Part shown: in pieces, positions 47,635 to 60,599 of the stretch
How positions within the stretch are numbered: position 1 is the first letter of the stretch
Layout of the letters: every line of letters starts with the position of its first letter
Origin: Ligula intestinalis
Lineage: Eukaryota > Platyhelminthes > Cestoda > Diphyllobothriidea > Diphyllobothriidae
Direction: 5' to 3'
Assembly: GCA_036362985.1 (NCBI GenBank)
Contig: JAYGXS010000006.1
Coordinates: 15,524,531 to 15,588,530 of the forward strand
DNA: 64,000 nt
Notes under the pieces: generated by a model
Database searches by the model: none
What the model saw: only the letters and a program-made list of their open reading frames with translations
Told to the model about the DNA's origin: nothing
Position numbers and translations under genes: made by a program

Positions 47635-47805
47635 GCATGTTTAAATATGGTGGGATGAATTTCTCAGTGTCGGCCTCAGACCCCCTTTCCTCTCCCACGT
47701 ACCCCTTAATTGGTTGAACTTGCGAGTCATCTGGTGCGGGGATTGGGCAGTACCTAAAAGTACACTTCACACAAGTTGGACCTCTTCTAACATTGCATTT
47801 TTCCA
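47635..47805. repeat. Direct repeat E, copy 1
   Basis: Shares CCTTTCCTCTCCCACGTA, TGGTTGAACTTGCGAGTCAT, CTGGTGCGGGGATTGG and CACAAGTTGGACCTCTTCTA with 48715-48890, about 1.1 kb downstream in the same orientation. Confidence 0.6.
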
Positions 47806-48714
47806 TGCAACAGAAGGCTGTGATCACATTATTTCAAGCGTGATATGCAGCAGAGAGGACTTCAACAGTTTAAGGTAAGAGGAGGAGATTCGTTAATAGA
47901 TCGGAGCTGGTGAAAAACATGATTTAATTACTTCAAATTGAATGACCCATTCAATTCGCCATGATCATCTCAGATTTATCAAACTAATGACTCAGCTAGA
48001 AAACAACCTATGATGATTGGGCTAAATGAGGATAAAAACAGCGGGGAATGTTGCCCGAATGTATGTATGGACCTTATGTGAGGGCGGAGGAAAGTCAAAG
48101 TGGCGAATTTTGGTTGCAACGAGACCTCGTCGAGCCTTGTTAAGTTTGTACATCAGGAAGAACTAGTTAGTGCTCAGAGGAATGAAGTCATGGATGAGTA
48201 AATGCGGTAATTTGCCTCACCGACTGCCACCATGGCAGAGCGAAGTGGATCACGTGATTGAACTGCCGACATTGTTTTGACTTCTGCCTCTACAGAAGAT
48301 GCCAAACCTCGTTCGAATTGATTAGTTGACTGTATCGGGCGTTCCCCACTGAGTAGGCCCAGCACCGGCGTTTGACCTTGCCCGTTGTGAGGGTGATTTA
48401 TGCAGTATCCACCCAATCCGCTCCCACCCACACGGGTCCGATGGCAACACATTCAAGTCTGCTGGAGGTGGACTTGGGCACGGTGGTTCTCCGTCTATGC
48501 CTGTTACATACGAGCTTGCCCCAGCAAGTGCACCATAAAATGAAACTCGGATCTCATGTTCCAGAGAATGGCATAGAAGCTGCATTTAGAGGGACCCATC
48601 GTGTCTGCATCGCAGTCCTCGAACATTTAACCTATCATATACCCATATTTTTGACAGTCGGATGGCAGTCTACCAAGTCGTGACTGCCAGCATACCGAGA
48701 TAATTTAAAAGCGC

Positions 48715-48890
48715 GTCAGGAGAAGTACGCTGAAATGCGGTGGAGATGGATTCCCCCGTATCAACCTCAGTTTCCATTTCCTCTCCCATGCACAACTTGA
48801 TTCTTTGAACCTGCCAGTCGTCTGGTGAGAGATTGGTTGGCATGCAGAAGTACGCTTCATGCAAGTTGGATCTCTTCTAGCACTATTCAT
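48715..48890. repeat. Direct repeat E, copy 2
   Basis: Second copy: CATTTCCTCTCCCATGCA, TTTGAACCTGCCAGTCGTCT, GGTGAGAGATTGGTTGG and ATGCAAGTTGGATCTCTTCT. The two copies could be the ends (LTR-like) of a decayed element. I found no retroviral-type domain in the 0.9 kb between them, so this is not established. Confidence 0.6.
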
Positions 48891-50144
48891 TACATTTCAT
48901 GTTTTATTACAAACATAAATCAACTCCGAAAACATTAACGCCTAATCCTCGGAAGTAGCTCGTGCTTCAGTCTTGTAAAGACACTTAAGACAACCAACGA
49001 GCTGCCCAAAGTGACTTAAAAAAGGAAGAGGCATCTGCTTGACAATGATTGAGAGCGTGTGGGAACCAATGAGGTGTGATAATAGGAATGGTAAATGAAA
49101 AGCGTTTGTTCTTCAATGGCGATATCCTTGCAGTACTTCTCGATCCTTCGTTGTCGGTACTTATGCAGAAGGTTGGTAGGACTTTCGACTGATTAAAAAT
49201 GTCAACACAGTGCACACATATCTCTTCCTGTGGTCGTACCGAATGAGCGCAGACTGGTCTCGTCTATGAAAAAATGAACCAGAGTGCCTGCATCTGATCT
49301 ACATTGCCTGAAATCACTTTCTGACGGTTCAAATAGAACGCCTAAACTCGAAGTGAGTGTTTGAATCCCCACACGACATCCTACCACAATAATCCACCCT
49401 TTTTGTAATACATGTACTATCAGATAAAAGACTGTTTTCTGTTGCTTAAAGAGACAAGAAGAGGTTCCGTAAAGTGAGGTACCAAAAGAAGCCTATGCTC
49501 GTACATAGTTTTTTTTTCGAGTTAATGTTTTATATGCAACACTTTTTTCCATTCTTTGCCCTATGACACTGATATGTTCTATGGAACTTTAAATTCAAGG
49601 ACTAAATTCCCGTCTGCACTGTGACATGTGTCATTTAGTCTCCAAGATTCATGCATTTGGATAGTCGTTTCGACTGTGATGGCCATCATATGCTAAGTGC
49701 ATTGAATAGTGGGCAAAAAACATATGACTGTCAGTAGGATAGTCGGAGGTTCGTGTGAAGTCTGAATCGCTTATGGAAAGGAAACCAGCCATACCTAGCC
49801 AGACGCGGCTAAGGGCTCCATCTGGCAGATTGACTGCTGCGCTCAAGCCTAGTCCTTCGACTGGAAAGATAAAACTTGCTCGGCATTGTGCTAAGCCAAA
49901 TCATTTGTCTGGCGCAAATCCCCACTAATCCTCCGCTAGGGACATGCAGAGGAGGAAAATCCCACTAATTATTTATGAGATGGCGTTAGTATTTCAGCGA
50001 GTGATACGCAAGTGATTGTTTCGTGGTCATCAACGAGCCTCAGCACCGCTAAACTGTCGCCGATACTTTTATTGGTACGGTCATTTTATTTCCATTACAC
50101 GATGACTGATGACTTATACAAACAATACTAGAAGAAGTGAACAT
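48891..50144. other. No feature recognised
   Basis: Only short frames without motifs. Confidence 0.4.
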
Positions 50145-50900
50145 ATGAGTTCCAGGAAGCGATTCAGAAGATAAAGAAGATACTATCGCTGGAAAATTAT
50201 GTCTATTGGCCTGAGTTTCGATAACCGCTCGAACTCATCATCAGAAACAGTCGCAGATAAGGACGTTGACGGCGATAGGAGTGTAGTCTTTATCGAACGT
50301 GGTTGCCATACCACAAGGTGCCTTATCCTGCATTCGTCGTACATGACAGGAATACTGCTCGTTGGACCACGTTCAAGTCGTTAATAGTCGAAATTCCTTG
50401 GCGTAATGACCACTCGCCAATGTGACCTACTAGCTGTCTGCGTGCCTCCCATTTGGATAATTTTTGTGCCTAGACAAAGTCTCATCTCCATTACATAAAT
50501 AAAGCACTATGAGCGCGGTGGAAGCAACTTCTTGCCTGTAAATTGGCAACCAATAAATAAATAAACTGTTAATGCTTTAGGCTCCTGTAACATTGAAGTA
50601 GCCCCGATCAAGAATGGATTTCTAAAGAACAGCAGTAGATAAAACACCATGCGATCAACAAATTTCCGTCGCTGAAAACTAAGAAGCACATCAACAGCAA
50701 GCGCTGACTACGTACTTCAGTTATTACGTGCTAATACCAGTTTTGTTAATCGTCTCCCGTGAAAGACAACTGCTTTTCATGCATCACAGCGACATTACAC
50801 CCTTTGCCCATGTATCCGATGATGGATCCGTGGCGGATTTCGAAACGTCAGGCGAATAAAATTCTTGTCTCAGTGATCACAACTGCTTTTGCTCGTACTA
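50145..50900. repeat. Foldback element, diverged, arms about 560 bp apart
   Basis: The left arm, 50150-50250 (minus reading: CTGATGATGAGTTCGAGCGG, ATCGAAACTCAGGCCAATAG, CCAGCGATAG), and the right arm, 50805-50895 (CCGATGATGGATCCGTGGCG, GATTTCGAAACGTCAGGCGA, GTCTCAGTGATC), are inverted. Confidence 0.6.
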
Positions 50901-53344
50901 CTCTTTGTTCATTGGTTCACGACTGAGGTTAAGGATTATGTCACATGAAACAGTTACCAAGCGGTTAGTCCTAGTGATATGCTAGGTATAGCTAGCATAC
51001 AAAATTCGTGTCCTGCAGTGTAGTAAAAGGAATTGTGCTTTCATACGAGAGTGTTTAGCTAACAAGTAGCTTCATCTGCAAAAATAATATTTTAATGGGT
51101 ACTGTTACTACCTTCGTCGACGCTCCAGGAGCAGAATTCAAATCCCCTATCGGGAACCTCCTCTGTCGATGATTACTTTTCTTTCTTGAGATATCTATGA
51201 GTAGAACGTTGGGAATTCACACATGCTCGCGCGGTTGCTCATCGATTTTGCCATCATTATCTATTTAAAAAAAATTGAGCATCCTTTATTACTGACTTCA
51301 GCAGACGGTCTCACTGGATGATTTTCCGCTTTCTTCACACTTCTGTCTCGAGTACTGAACTGTCGTCCCAGTTGGTCGTGCACTATTTAAATTCTTGACT
51401 GCCTCAGGCACATTTATTGTGCGCAGCTTATACTTTATGGGTAATCAAGAATTCCCTATCACCAGTTGCTTTCATCATAAGGTAATAATAAAACCTTATT
51501 TGTCTAAGAATAAAAAGTACAATAGTGAACATCAGTCAGTGAATTAACTTCAGTATGTCAAATGATTCTCAACTGAAATCAATCTGGCCAATTTAAAGAG
51601 ACGCAGACTTATGAATCATATGATATATTCATTAAGGAGTGAATTTTGTTCGTTGTACCTGAAAAAATGGAAACTAGTCAAATTAGGGGGAAAATATTAC
51701 CTTGCGGGAAGGTTTTATAAGAAGGTGTACATTAGGGCATCTTACAAATAGTTTATTTTGTTGCGTCCAACGACTAGGTTACTATGCGTCATAAACGCTT
51801 TGGACATCTCCAAGTTCTGCCGTCAAACTGTCCTATCCAATAATGGCGCACTGTCCTGACACCCAAACTGCCGGACTTGATTAGTCCGGGGAATGCAGCC
51901 TCCCCCTGTGAGCCAATAAATGACGAAGACAGGTTAATTAATCCCGTTTGCCGCATTAACCGCGCGTACGCTCCCCTGTAGTCTAGACCAATCAAAACTC
52001 CGTCATGGGGTGGATTTGTTTACTGTCCGCCAATAGCAGTACGAGAATATGCGCGGGTTTGTATAGGCCACGGTCTTAGTTCCAGAGAACGGAAATTATA
52101 GCTGTGCAGTCCGGATCCATTCTGGGAACGATGGCCGCTAGTTTCTCGGGTTTTGATGTCATCAACCAGGATGAAATTTCCCCCAACAAAACCTATTTGA
52201 CAAATATTGTGAGTACTTTTTTCTATATTATCTGACATTGCACTAAGTGAAGTCTTATAATACTTATAGTAATAGGCAATTCCAAACTGCGTTTTCAGAA
52301 ATCAGGAATGCGTAGTAGGAGGATCCGAAGACTAAACAGTTTGGGTTGGAGATTTTTGCTGCAGAAATCACTGATTTAAAGTCGAATCCGGCGTTTTTAG
52401 CAGGTTGTTAATCGGCAAACGCTTTATATTATTTCATCCTTCGAAACCCTACTCGCGGACTACTTGTCACAAACAGTATCTCACAAGCTAAGGTAGTGGA
52501 CTATAAGTAACCCAGAGAAGCGCGACTTTACCAGTTTTTTTATTAATCAGAAGTGTTTAAATAAAGTTTTTCAAAAGTACCCTGAAGCTATAACTGTATT
52601 GAGGGTTCGGATGTTGGCTGTGTTACTTCTGATTCGAAGGATCCCTATCTGGTTCCAGCAGTCTGAGCAGAAGGAAATGGTTAAAAAGTGAAATCACCTA
52701 TCAAGAATCACGGCAAGCCTAAAGAACCTCTTTCTGTAGATAACTCCTGGAAAAGTTATGAAATCTAGGATTTTCAGATACACAACCTCTTAAGGCAGGA
52801 AAGGTTGATATAGCAACCGGTTCTGACAGATAAACTGTTATTTTTCACCCTGGTGTATAAAAAACATATATTGAAAAGCAGGGTGAACATATTGTTAAGC
52901 AAGAATCAAATCGTCTGAAAGTTTGTCCATCTTTCACCTCAAAAACATAGCTTGTTTATTAAAAGGTGCAACTACGCTTTTCGTCGGCACCAGCTTGCAG
53001 TCGGTTCATATACGCTTCTAGCTAAATAGTCGAGTGTAAACACTGTTAAATCAGTTTTGCCAACATACTTACTTCAAGAACTGCCTTTCTGTGGCATGAA
53101 GGGAAGGGAATGACCTCAGTATTGAGGTTCGGATTGAGAATACCCGACCAGAGTCCTTTCCAGTAGTGCTGAGACATAGGATTGAACTATAAAGGCGAAC
53201 AGACGTTTTCCATACGAAAATGTGGTCACTGGAACAACAGTTTTATTCACCCGATGGTGTTGCTTAATGTAGCTGTCAGAATCCTAGTACGGCCATCTAG
53301 GGTGAATGCAAGAGCTGACAATTTTGATAAGTGCGTAATTGCAC
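50901..53344. other. No gene recognised
   Basis: Contains a moderately GC-rich stretch, 51780-52130, with two CCAAT boxes (reading CCAATAA and CCAATCA). It could be a promoter, but no downstream exon was recognised. Confidence 0.35.
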
Positions 53345-53415
53345 GGCAACTGCGTCATATCTGATGGTGGGTTTAAGAGGGAATCCGAAATGTCAGGCAA
53401 GCAAAATCCCCGCTC
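53345..53415 (+). repeat. Possible foldback-family arm, decayed
   Basis: ATATCTGATGGTGGG, then GGAATCCGAAATGTCAGGCA and AGCAAAATCCCCGCTCC follow the arm order with several changes. Confidence 0.35.
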
Positions 53416-53914
53416 CATGGAACACTAGAACCACAAACATACGCCAACTGCGTTGCGAATAAGGGGATTCGGTGCTCTAGTATCCAGACCCAGAGAGAGA
53501 GGTAGCATCCAAAATGTTCAGTAAAAACTGAATCTATTCACAGTGTTCACAGAATACTATAAAATTTACAGGTTTACATAAAATAGATATTTCTTGTGGA
53601 GACAGGTCCAATCTCAGCTTCTGGGTTTACGTTTTTTTACACATGGGTTAACGTGCTACGAATGGCAATACAGATTGCTGATAGGTCGCTGTACGGCATG
53701 ACATATGTTGGAAGCTTCGGCGCCTATTTCGGGAAGACTTCGTAGCCATTACTTCAGAGTACGGGAGATAGGCAACTTCATTAAACAATTCGGTCAGCGA
53801 ATTGCTTGACGGTCGAAAAGTATCACTGTATTATAATATCGGCTAAAAAGTATCAGAAACACCATCAGCTGAAGAGAAATTTCAGAGGATACATTTAGAA
53901 AGCCACAAGTCTTT

Positions 53915-54545
53915 TTAAGCAAGACTGGAAAAATAACCGGAGAACAGTAGATAATCAAGGGGAGTGTGAAGACATCTATAAATCGTCAGATTAAAGCTTG
54001 TAGTGCGTGAAAGGAACGTAACCGATGGGATATAATATAGGAGTTTACGAATTTTAATGAAGAAGGTTTCAATATGAAGAGGAACTGAAACATTAGATGT
54101 CAGAGTAACATTGAGGTAGCGGAAAGAAGATACTGCATTGGGCAGGATATCTAGGGATTCAGGACTGGGAGAGGGTCGCAATCGGAAAACACGCCGGACT
54201 AACTTCTGACTATTCCGTAGAAGACCACTGGCTAACAACTATGCTGGGATGTGCTCCAAGCCATCATTCAGAACCTGGCAATGTGCCTGACTTTTGAGAG
54301 CATAACCAACAACCAGATCATCAGCATATTCTACATGCAAATATTCATTTAGCGATCTCAGGTCGCCAGTATGGACGGACGATAGGTGAGAGAATGGTGT
54401 AGACACTTGAAGAACTCCGAAGTTGTTAGGAAGGACCGTGGATTTTTGTTTGCTAAATTGGACGAATTAAGTGCGACAAGTCGAATGGTCCTCAAGCCAA
54501 GACACAGCCCAGCCCGGCGAGTCGCATGCAGACGTGTCATTAAGG
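53915..54545 (-). pseudogene. Non-LTR reverse-transcriptase relic with YADD box
   Basis: On the minus strand one frame reads AVSWLEDHSTCRT, stop, FVQFSKQKSTVLPNNFGVL, then FSHLSSVHTGDLRSLNEY, then LHVEYADDLVVGYALKSQA, a stop, and LLASGLLRNSQKLVRRVF, then SFRYLNVTLTSNVSV. The YADD catalytic box is at 54317-54328. The order WLxDxxxxRTQFV, GVxQGS, HxxDL, YADDxVV and LxxNxxKxxxVxF is that of a non-LTR reverse transcriptase, of a different clade from the CR1-like copy. At least two stops interrupt it, at the RTQFV and N-terminal thumb positions. The fingers and endonuclease are not seen. Exact clade (RTE or Jockey-like) is undecided. Confidence 0.7.
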
Positions 54546-54744
54546 AGGACAATAGTAACACCTAAAGTATCTCTACCTCCAAGATTTTCCTAACTATGCT
54601 TTAAATTTGTCCTTTCTTTGTTAGGGACTGGGTTAAGGATGACTTGCATGGCCCATTAACCTCGTCCAAGTAATAAAGGTGGCCTTGCGCATAATTACAA
54701 GAAGGGCAAACAGTCTCGTGTCCTAACATTTACACTGGTCCCAA

Positions 54745-54965
54745 CATCATCTTAAACCATATCGCTGATCTCAACTGAACCACTACGCTACACTCTAACC
54801 ACACAGTTGACGCTAACCCAAAACATAACCAACACAAAACGCCAAACTTAACTTTAACCTTAAACCTTGTCCTATAGTTAACCATGAACATAATTTCATT
54901 GTTCCTGGAATCTGACGCAAAGACACACGTGTTGCTGGCGGTTCCTGTTCTCATACCCTGGTTAG
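54745..54965 (-). repeat. Telomere-like dispersed element
   Basis: CTAACC/CTTAACC-type units run at 54770-54890. The end TTCCTGGAATCTGACGCAAA and TTGCTGGCGGTTCCTGTTCT is the inverse of the flank seen at 20.88, 28.61 and 38.59 kb. Confidence 0.6.
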
Positions 54966-57225
54966 GGCACCACAAAAATCATAATTGTCTAGACCGGTAG
55001 GAACATATAAGTTTTAGCCTTCGAAAGCAGGCCATCATAAATACCCTTCCGAAACTGTTACTCGCAGAAGTCCCTTTTCTAAGCTGTTCATATTAATTCA
55101 GTCGTTATAACCCCCCAAAGACGTTGATTTTACTTTTTTTCGGAATGACATGTTTTTACTTGAGAATTTAGGTAATTAATTGTTCACATTTATTCAGTAA
55201 GTCTAGTGCCATTTGATTGCTGTCATATAATGTCAAGGAATCGTCGTAATCATACCCTGTCCTGTTTAAAAAGGGGCTAGCGACGACGGAGGAACACAAA
55301 AGGGTTGCATTTTATACTGTATCATAGCTTGTGAAGTTTTATAATCTTCGACAATAAAGGGCTCGAGTTCAGCTTTTAGGAAGTTCTGATGCTAGAGTTG
55401 CAAAAATTCCCATCAGATAATTCAGAAGAATAGTTGGCGAGCATACCAGTCGAGTAATATGAACCCCCCCTCTTCCCCTTTTCCCAGGACTAATTTGCCT
55501 GTAACGATGAACATTTTACTTTTTACCTCTTCTTTATATAAATGTAATGGCCCGAGGAGAATTCACCGAAAGCTACGTTTGTTCGCCAAATATTCGTCTG
55601 AAGTTCTGATGTGTTAATTCCAAAATAACAGAGAGCTCGTAGTGAGATTGAGATCATTATCATACCTAGGGAGTTTCGTCGAGTGGGCTCCGCTTACGCT
55701 TACCAATCCTCGCTCAATACTCACGCCTGTTGGATCAACTAACTCCTATGTTCCGGTCTCCCCAAACAGGTATATCTTTAGTAGACGCGATTCCCAGGTG
55801 GTAAGTTAAAATAAGGAGCATTCAATTGTGTCTGGTGTGTTTGACTCTTCCGGTAATTGTGGTTTCGTCTGCCCATCTTCAAAGACCAGACATTCAGGCT
55901 CTCACAGGTCACAGTGAGATGAAAGGCCAGACACAGCGGCACAGCATAAAGCAAAGGGTGGCATAGAATGAGAACTGTGAACCTGTATGTCCAGGATATG
56001 AAAATGGATAGACGAAACCACAGCTACGCGAAATGCCAGCCACATAATAAAGCTGTCCCAGTGCAGGTATACCTTTGTTATCATCCACCTTCCCATAAGC
56101 CCACCGAATCCTCCCTGTATACAATATTCACAAAGAGAAGATAAGAAATATGTTTTTTTTTCAGCATGGAGACGCTCATTGTGGAAGACTGCTTGTGCTT
56201 GAACATGTTACCGACTACTAAACCCTCCTTAGTTGAGCAGTATCAGTCCGCAATCGGAGCGATAGATTAAGCAATTCTACGTATTTCAGACACGCAAAAC
56301 ATGTTCCATTGTCGCGTGGAGGGCAGCGTGAACAAGGTTATTGCTGATATGTCCGGGGTCTTTTAACTCCACCGAAAACTGTCTGGAAAACATTAAGTCA
56401 ATTTGCTAAAACAAGACTTGGCAGGTCTTGCGTTGTGTTGATGCCGAGATTCGATCTGCATACTAGTAATTTCGACTGAGCAAGTGCGAAACTTTAAGAT
56501 TTGTGAGTATGAGAGCGGTATTGACAATGACATCAAACTACTTTTTAGGCACAATCTCAACACTGATACCACTTATAAATCTTGAAACATGGACTAATTT
56601 CCTCTGAGCGTATTAACGTTGGTCTTTTTCCAGACACAATTCTTCCAATGAAATTTATAGTATTCAACATCGATATTTACACACAGTTGGGTATCAAACC
56701 TGTTCATTGTTGTTTCGAAGGCAGTATTACATTTAATCATTTCGGACGAAATTTTGAAATGACCCCCAGTTATTTAGGCCAAATAAGGGCAACGAATGCT
56801 TGTAGGACCACCCTAACTAGTACACTAGATAGAAAGGTACGTAATACCGGAATGGTAGGAACGGGGGTAGGGCAGGTTAACACGCAATATGGCAAACTAC
56901 AGGCTATTTTTGGGAGTCGCAGTCAAAGTGTTAAAGCACGGAAAAGTGGGATACCACGGCGACAATGAACAGTACTTTATATTCCCACCATTATCATTCA
57001 AGTGGGCTGGTTCTTGGTCGCGAATAAGACTATATTACACGCAAACATTAACCCTATTCCTATCCATCGTTAGGTGAGTCGCACAAGCATTCTTGGCCAA
57101 AATAAGCGAAATTGGATTCTGAGTTTTCACTTCAGGTAAAAATTTAAAGTGCCCTAATACCGGATACCACATGAAGCATAGTGATTACTTGATGATGAAT
57201 CGGACATAGAGCAGTAGGTTGGTTA
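54966..57225. other. No gene recognised
   Basis: AT-rich. A 128-codon frame at 56582-56968 has no recognised motif and no clear splice links, and I leave it uncalled. Confidence 0.4.
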
Positions 57226-57227
57226 AG

Positions 57228-57415
57228 ATAATAATTTCAGAAATTATTAAGTGCATGATATGGGTAATCTCCGAAATTTCAATGAAGATTTGAGTCAATG
57301 ACAATCAAGTACCGTAATGTCCATTCTACAAACATGTAATACTAAAATTAGCATAATTATATATAACAAGGGTGTTATACCATACTCCCGACATAAGTAA
57401 TAGCTAAAAGCCCAG
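57228..57415 (+). repeat. Direct repeat G, copy 1
   Basis: TTTCAGAAATTATTAAGTGC, then CAATGAAGATTTGAGTCAAT, then ACAAACATGTAATACT match copy 2 about 300 bp downstream. Confidence 0.5.
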
Positions 57416-57524
57416 CCACGCGTTTTGGCGATGTTCCAACTACTGCGGGATGCAGCAACGAGGGGTTCGGCTTCTCAGTGGGTTCCCCAGCGGTTTCTGG
57501 CATATGAACTCCAGAGTATATTTA

Positions 57525-57750
57525 AGGGGACAATTTCAGAAATTATTTTGTGCATGTCATGGAACCAAGAGACTGGAATATGAAATTGTAGGGTCAGACT
57601 CAAAATATCAATGAAACTTTGAGTCAAATACCATTAACTGTCTTAGAATAACCATGTAATGCCTTTTCGACAAACAAGTACTGTTACAAGTACATGAATG
57701 TTATATGGTATAGACGGTATACCGTACACCGACAGTTATATCAATTATTT
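57525..57750 (+). repeat. Direct repeat G, copy 2
   Basis: TTTCAGAAATTATTTTGTGC, then CAATGAAACTTTGAGTCAAA, then AACCATGTAATGCC and GTTATATGGTATAGACG. Copy 2 carries an extra internal stretch. Confidence 0.5.
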
Positions 57751-57829
57751 AGCGAAAATAGGCAAAACATGACTCCGGGTCTTCAATTAATGCACGTGTT
57801 TTGAGTATAGCGTCTGAGCAGACTATTCA

Positions 57830-58215
57830 CCAGCACGGACAAGGGAGACTAGAATGGCTATTTCCGGCTTATTAACCACCATGAACCAGTCATACCCAAT
57901 CACAAGTGGTGCACCTCCTACGGCTCGAATTCATGACCTTTTTAGTCAGAATCCAACGATCTAAATACTGAGCCGGAAACTTATTGTCTTGCCGGTGTAG
58001 GTCGGGAAATATTGACACTCGTTGATGAATGTTAACCAACCGCTAACGGTGACAAGGGAGTTCCAGAAATGGTCATTGCAGTCCCCCTCGTCTTTGCCGG
58101 CAATACTATCGGCCTAGACTACTATTCGCTACACGACTGCTGTCAGGGCCAGAGAAATTACCGGGACAAGTGAGTTCCATTAGCGGTTGGTAAACGTTCA
58201 TCAGCGAGTACGGCA
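57830..58215 (-). repeat. tRNA-Arg-type SINE remnants
   Basis: TAGAATGGCTATTTCCGGCT and AACCAGTCATACCCAATCAC are the inverse of the SINE tail. 57925-57975 is a decayed tRNA head. A second tail piece (CAGAAATGGTCATTGCAGTC) follows in the opposite orientation at 58065. Confidence 0.5.
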
Positions 58216-58504
58216 TCTGAGTTTGCCTCACTGACAGTTAGCTTTTATTTCTTTATCCCCAAGTTGCACCGTTTTGGGTAAGTCCCCTCGTAGAGCATGG
58301 TTGCCTTAACTATTCTCAGCATTGGCTAGGAATGCTAGGACCACGCTCAACAAAGCATGCACTAGTCGTCAGGGTTCTTCCCCAATTAGGCTGCAAAAGT
58401 GGGAAAGTTTGGCTCGAGGGTGATACCATGGCCTTTCGAACCCAGCTCTTTGGCCACTGACTAACGCTGACAAAAGCAGGTTCGAAAAAACAACACTGAA
58501 TTCT

Positions 58505-58650
58505 CAGGTGGAATGTTTCCTTGGGTCTTATAACATTGCGTTTGGGTCACAGCTCCAAATATAGGACAGGGCCTTTTAGTTCATTTAGGCTGTGGTAAGT
58601 TTCCAAGGCCTCCACTTTGTCTCGGACTTGGTATAGCCGTCAATGCTTCT
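58505..58650 (+). repeat. Dispersed repeat F, copy 1
   Basis: TGGAATGTTTCCTTGGGTCT, then AGTTTCCAAGGCCTCCACTT and TGTCTCGGACTTGGTATAG match 60128-60275. Confidence 0.55.
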
Positions 58651-59104
58651 CCTCAGGGGCTGCGAATGGTAGAACTGCAGGTAACAAAGCCACCGGGATT
58701 TTTTCACAAATGGGCTTTGGAGTGTCTCGTGGACTTCTTAACCCGAAGCCGACTGACGCAACCAGAAAGTTCAGAGCAAACTAAAGCAATCATCAGCTAA
58801 TTTGAGCCAAAGGCTCTTGTATCACGGGAATGTGCATTTCATTGATGAAGCGAAGGAAACTGGCATACAGTCGGTTTCAGGAAGAACAAGATAAAAATTA
58901 CATTATTTTGTTTAAATACACCAATAAATTGCAAAAAGCGAGTGCACAAATTGAAATACTGGAACACCTAACGTGAAAGCGCGTGGAAAAAGTAAAAACA
59001 GAGGGCACTGGCGGATTTATCCCAGTTTGTGATGGTTTTGAAGAGGAAAGTAGAGAGAACATTGCCACTACAAGCAAAAATGTGGGTCGTAAGAGGTAAG
59101 TGAT

Positions 59105-59590
59105 CAGGAGGGGATGCAATCGCTGAGGCAAGAAGTTCAGTCATCGGACGTCCCGAATGCCCCCTCGAACAGCTCACCAAAGGCAGTAGCAGAAACGAGT
59201 TCTTCGTACTTCTTCTCACTTATCGAGGATAGATCCTCGCTTGTACGCTAATTGCTCGATGGCCGGCATACGGGTTGTGACCTGCTGAACTTTCATCACA
59301 CGTGTTGGATTTGGGCGTGATGATTGCTCGGTTAGCTGGTTCATCGGTACGGGATTTGGAAGACGCGTTCACCTGGGCGCTCTCTGAGTGACGAACTGCT
59401 TTGGCCAAACTGTATCGCAACATCAAATTTGAGTTGAGGAATGCGCAGCTCACACAATTGTCACCTCTCGCGAGAATTTCGGCCTCATCGAATGTTAATA
59501 TGTGACTTCTTATCTTCAAATTAGTCACGACTTGAGAATGCGCGTCATTGCTCCGCATTGCTGCCACGTGTTCGGCTATTCATATCCAGA
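59105..59590 (-). repeat. Foldback arm plus repeat B copy
   Basis: 59112-59200 is a decayed arm (GCAATCGCTGAGGCAAGAAG). 59220-59590 is a repeat B copy (GATGGCCGGCATACGGGTTG, TTTGGCCAAACTG, GCAGCTCACACAATTGTCAC) in the same relation as at 16.9-17.5 kb. Confidence 0.5.
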
Positions 59591-59879
59591 GAGGTCTTCC
59601 AGTGTGTCCGACTTAGTTGCTCTGTCCGCAACTGCACCAGGCCCAACAGCCGACTCCAGATGATTCCTGCTGTAGCAGTGGGTGACTTGGTTTCATTATC
59701 TGACGCCTGCGTGCGACTCCAAATCCAAGTGGTGAGAGAAGGCGGCCGATAGCCTCCGAGACGTTTTGAACGTGCGGAATTGCTCGCATATATTTTGTAC
59801 AAATGGACTCTCGTGAAGACCACGACTGAAGATATACTTGAAGTTGGTTAGCTTGATAACCTGACTCCGAACAAAACTC

Positions 59880-59980
59880 CCGAATCCATAACCCTAAACT
59901 CCCAAATCTAACTGTATTCCTAACCATAATCGATAACCTAGCCTCTAACCTTTCATCCTAACCCTAAATTGTACTCTTAA
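59880..59980 (-). repeat. Telomere-like short run
   Basis: AACCCTAAACTCCC, CTAACCATAATCG, CTAACC and ATCCTAACCCTAAATTG: degenerate CCCTAA units. Confidence 0.5.
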
Positions 59981-60127
59981 GTGGTAGCACTCAAGGGAAG
60001 CGCGACGGGGAATGAGCAAAAGGGAAGAGGATTTAACCGAAGCCCAGCAGATGGCATCTATAGACATTGCTTGGATGTTAAACTGTGCCCGATGATAACG
60101 CAAACTAGCTCTGCATTTTCAGGTACT

Positions 60128-60275
60128 TTGTGGAATGTTTCCTTGGATCCTACGCAGTGGGTCATACATTCGCATCTAGGACGGGGGCTTTAATTATTTT
60201 GTGTTGTCTAACATTTCCAAGACATCCACTTTGTCTCAGGCTTGATAAAACCATCCTAGTAGGCTTGTACCCGAT
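60128..60275 (+). repeat. Dispersed repeat F, copy 2
   Basis: TGGAATGTTTCCTTGGATCC, then ATTTCCAAGACATCCACTTT and GTCTCAGGCTTGATAAAAC. Same orientation as copy 1. Confidence 0.55.
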
Positions 60276-60599
60276 CACATGTGTCAGCCTTCACTCAGTA
60301 CTACCTGGCTCTTCCTTACGATGAACTTCTATTCATTTGTGAGCGCATGAAACAAAAAGCTCTTCTTTTCAACCTCTAGTACGGTAACTTTCCTGGAAAG
60401 CTCCGCTGTTTTTGAGTCCCCCATCGCTCGGGCTATTTTTTAAATATTTTGCACGGTGTCTTAAAGTGAACTGAAAACGAGAAGAAGATTGCGGTTCATC
60501 TTGAAAGGACAAAATAAAGTTAAATAAAAGGACAAAAGAGAACTGAGTGATAATTAAAAAAAATATCGCATAGTCCAAAAGAAAGTGGCCTTGACAGGC

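Noticed and set aside
56582..56968. 128-codon open frame
   Set aside because: No domain, no splice partners, no conservation evidence.
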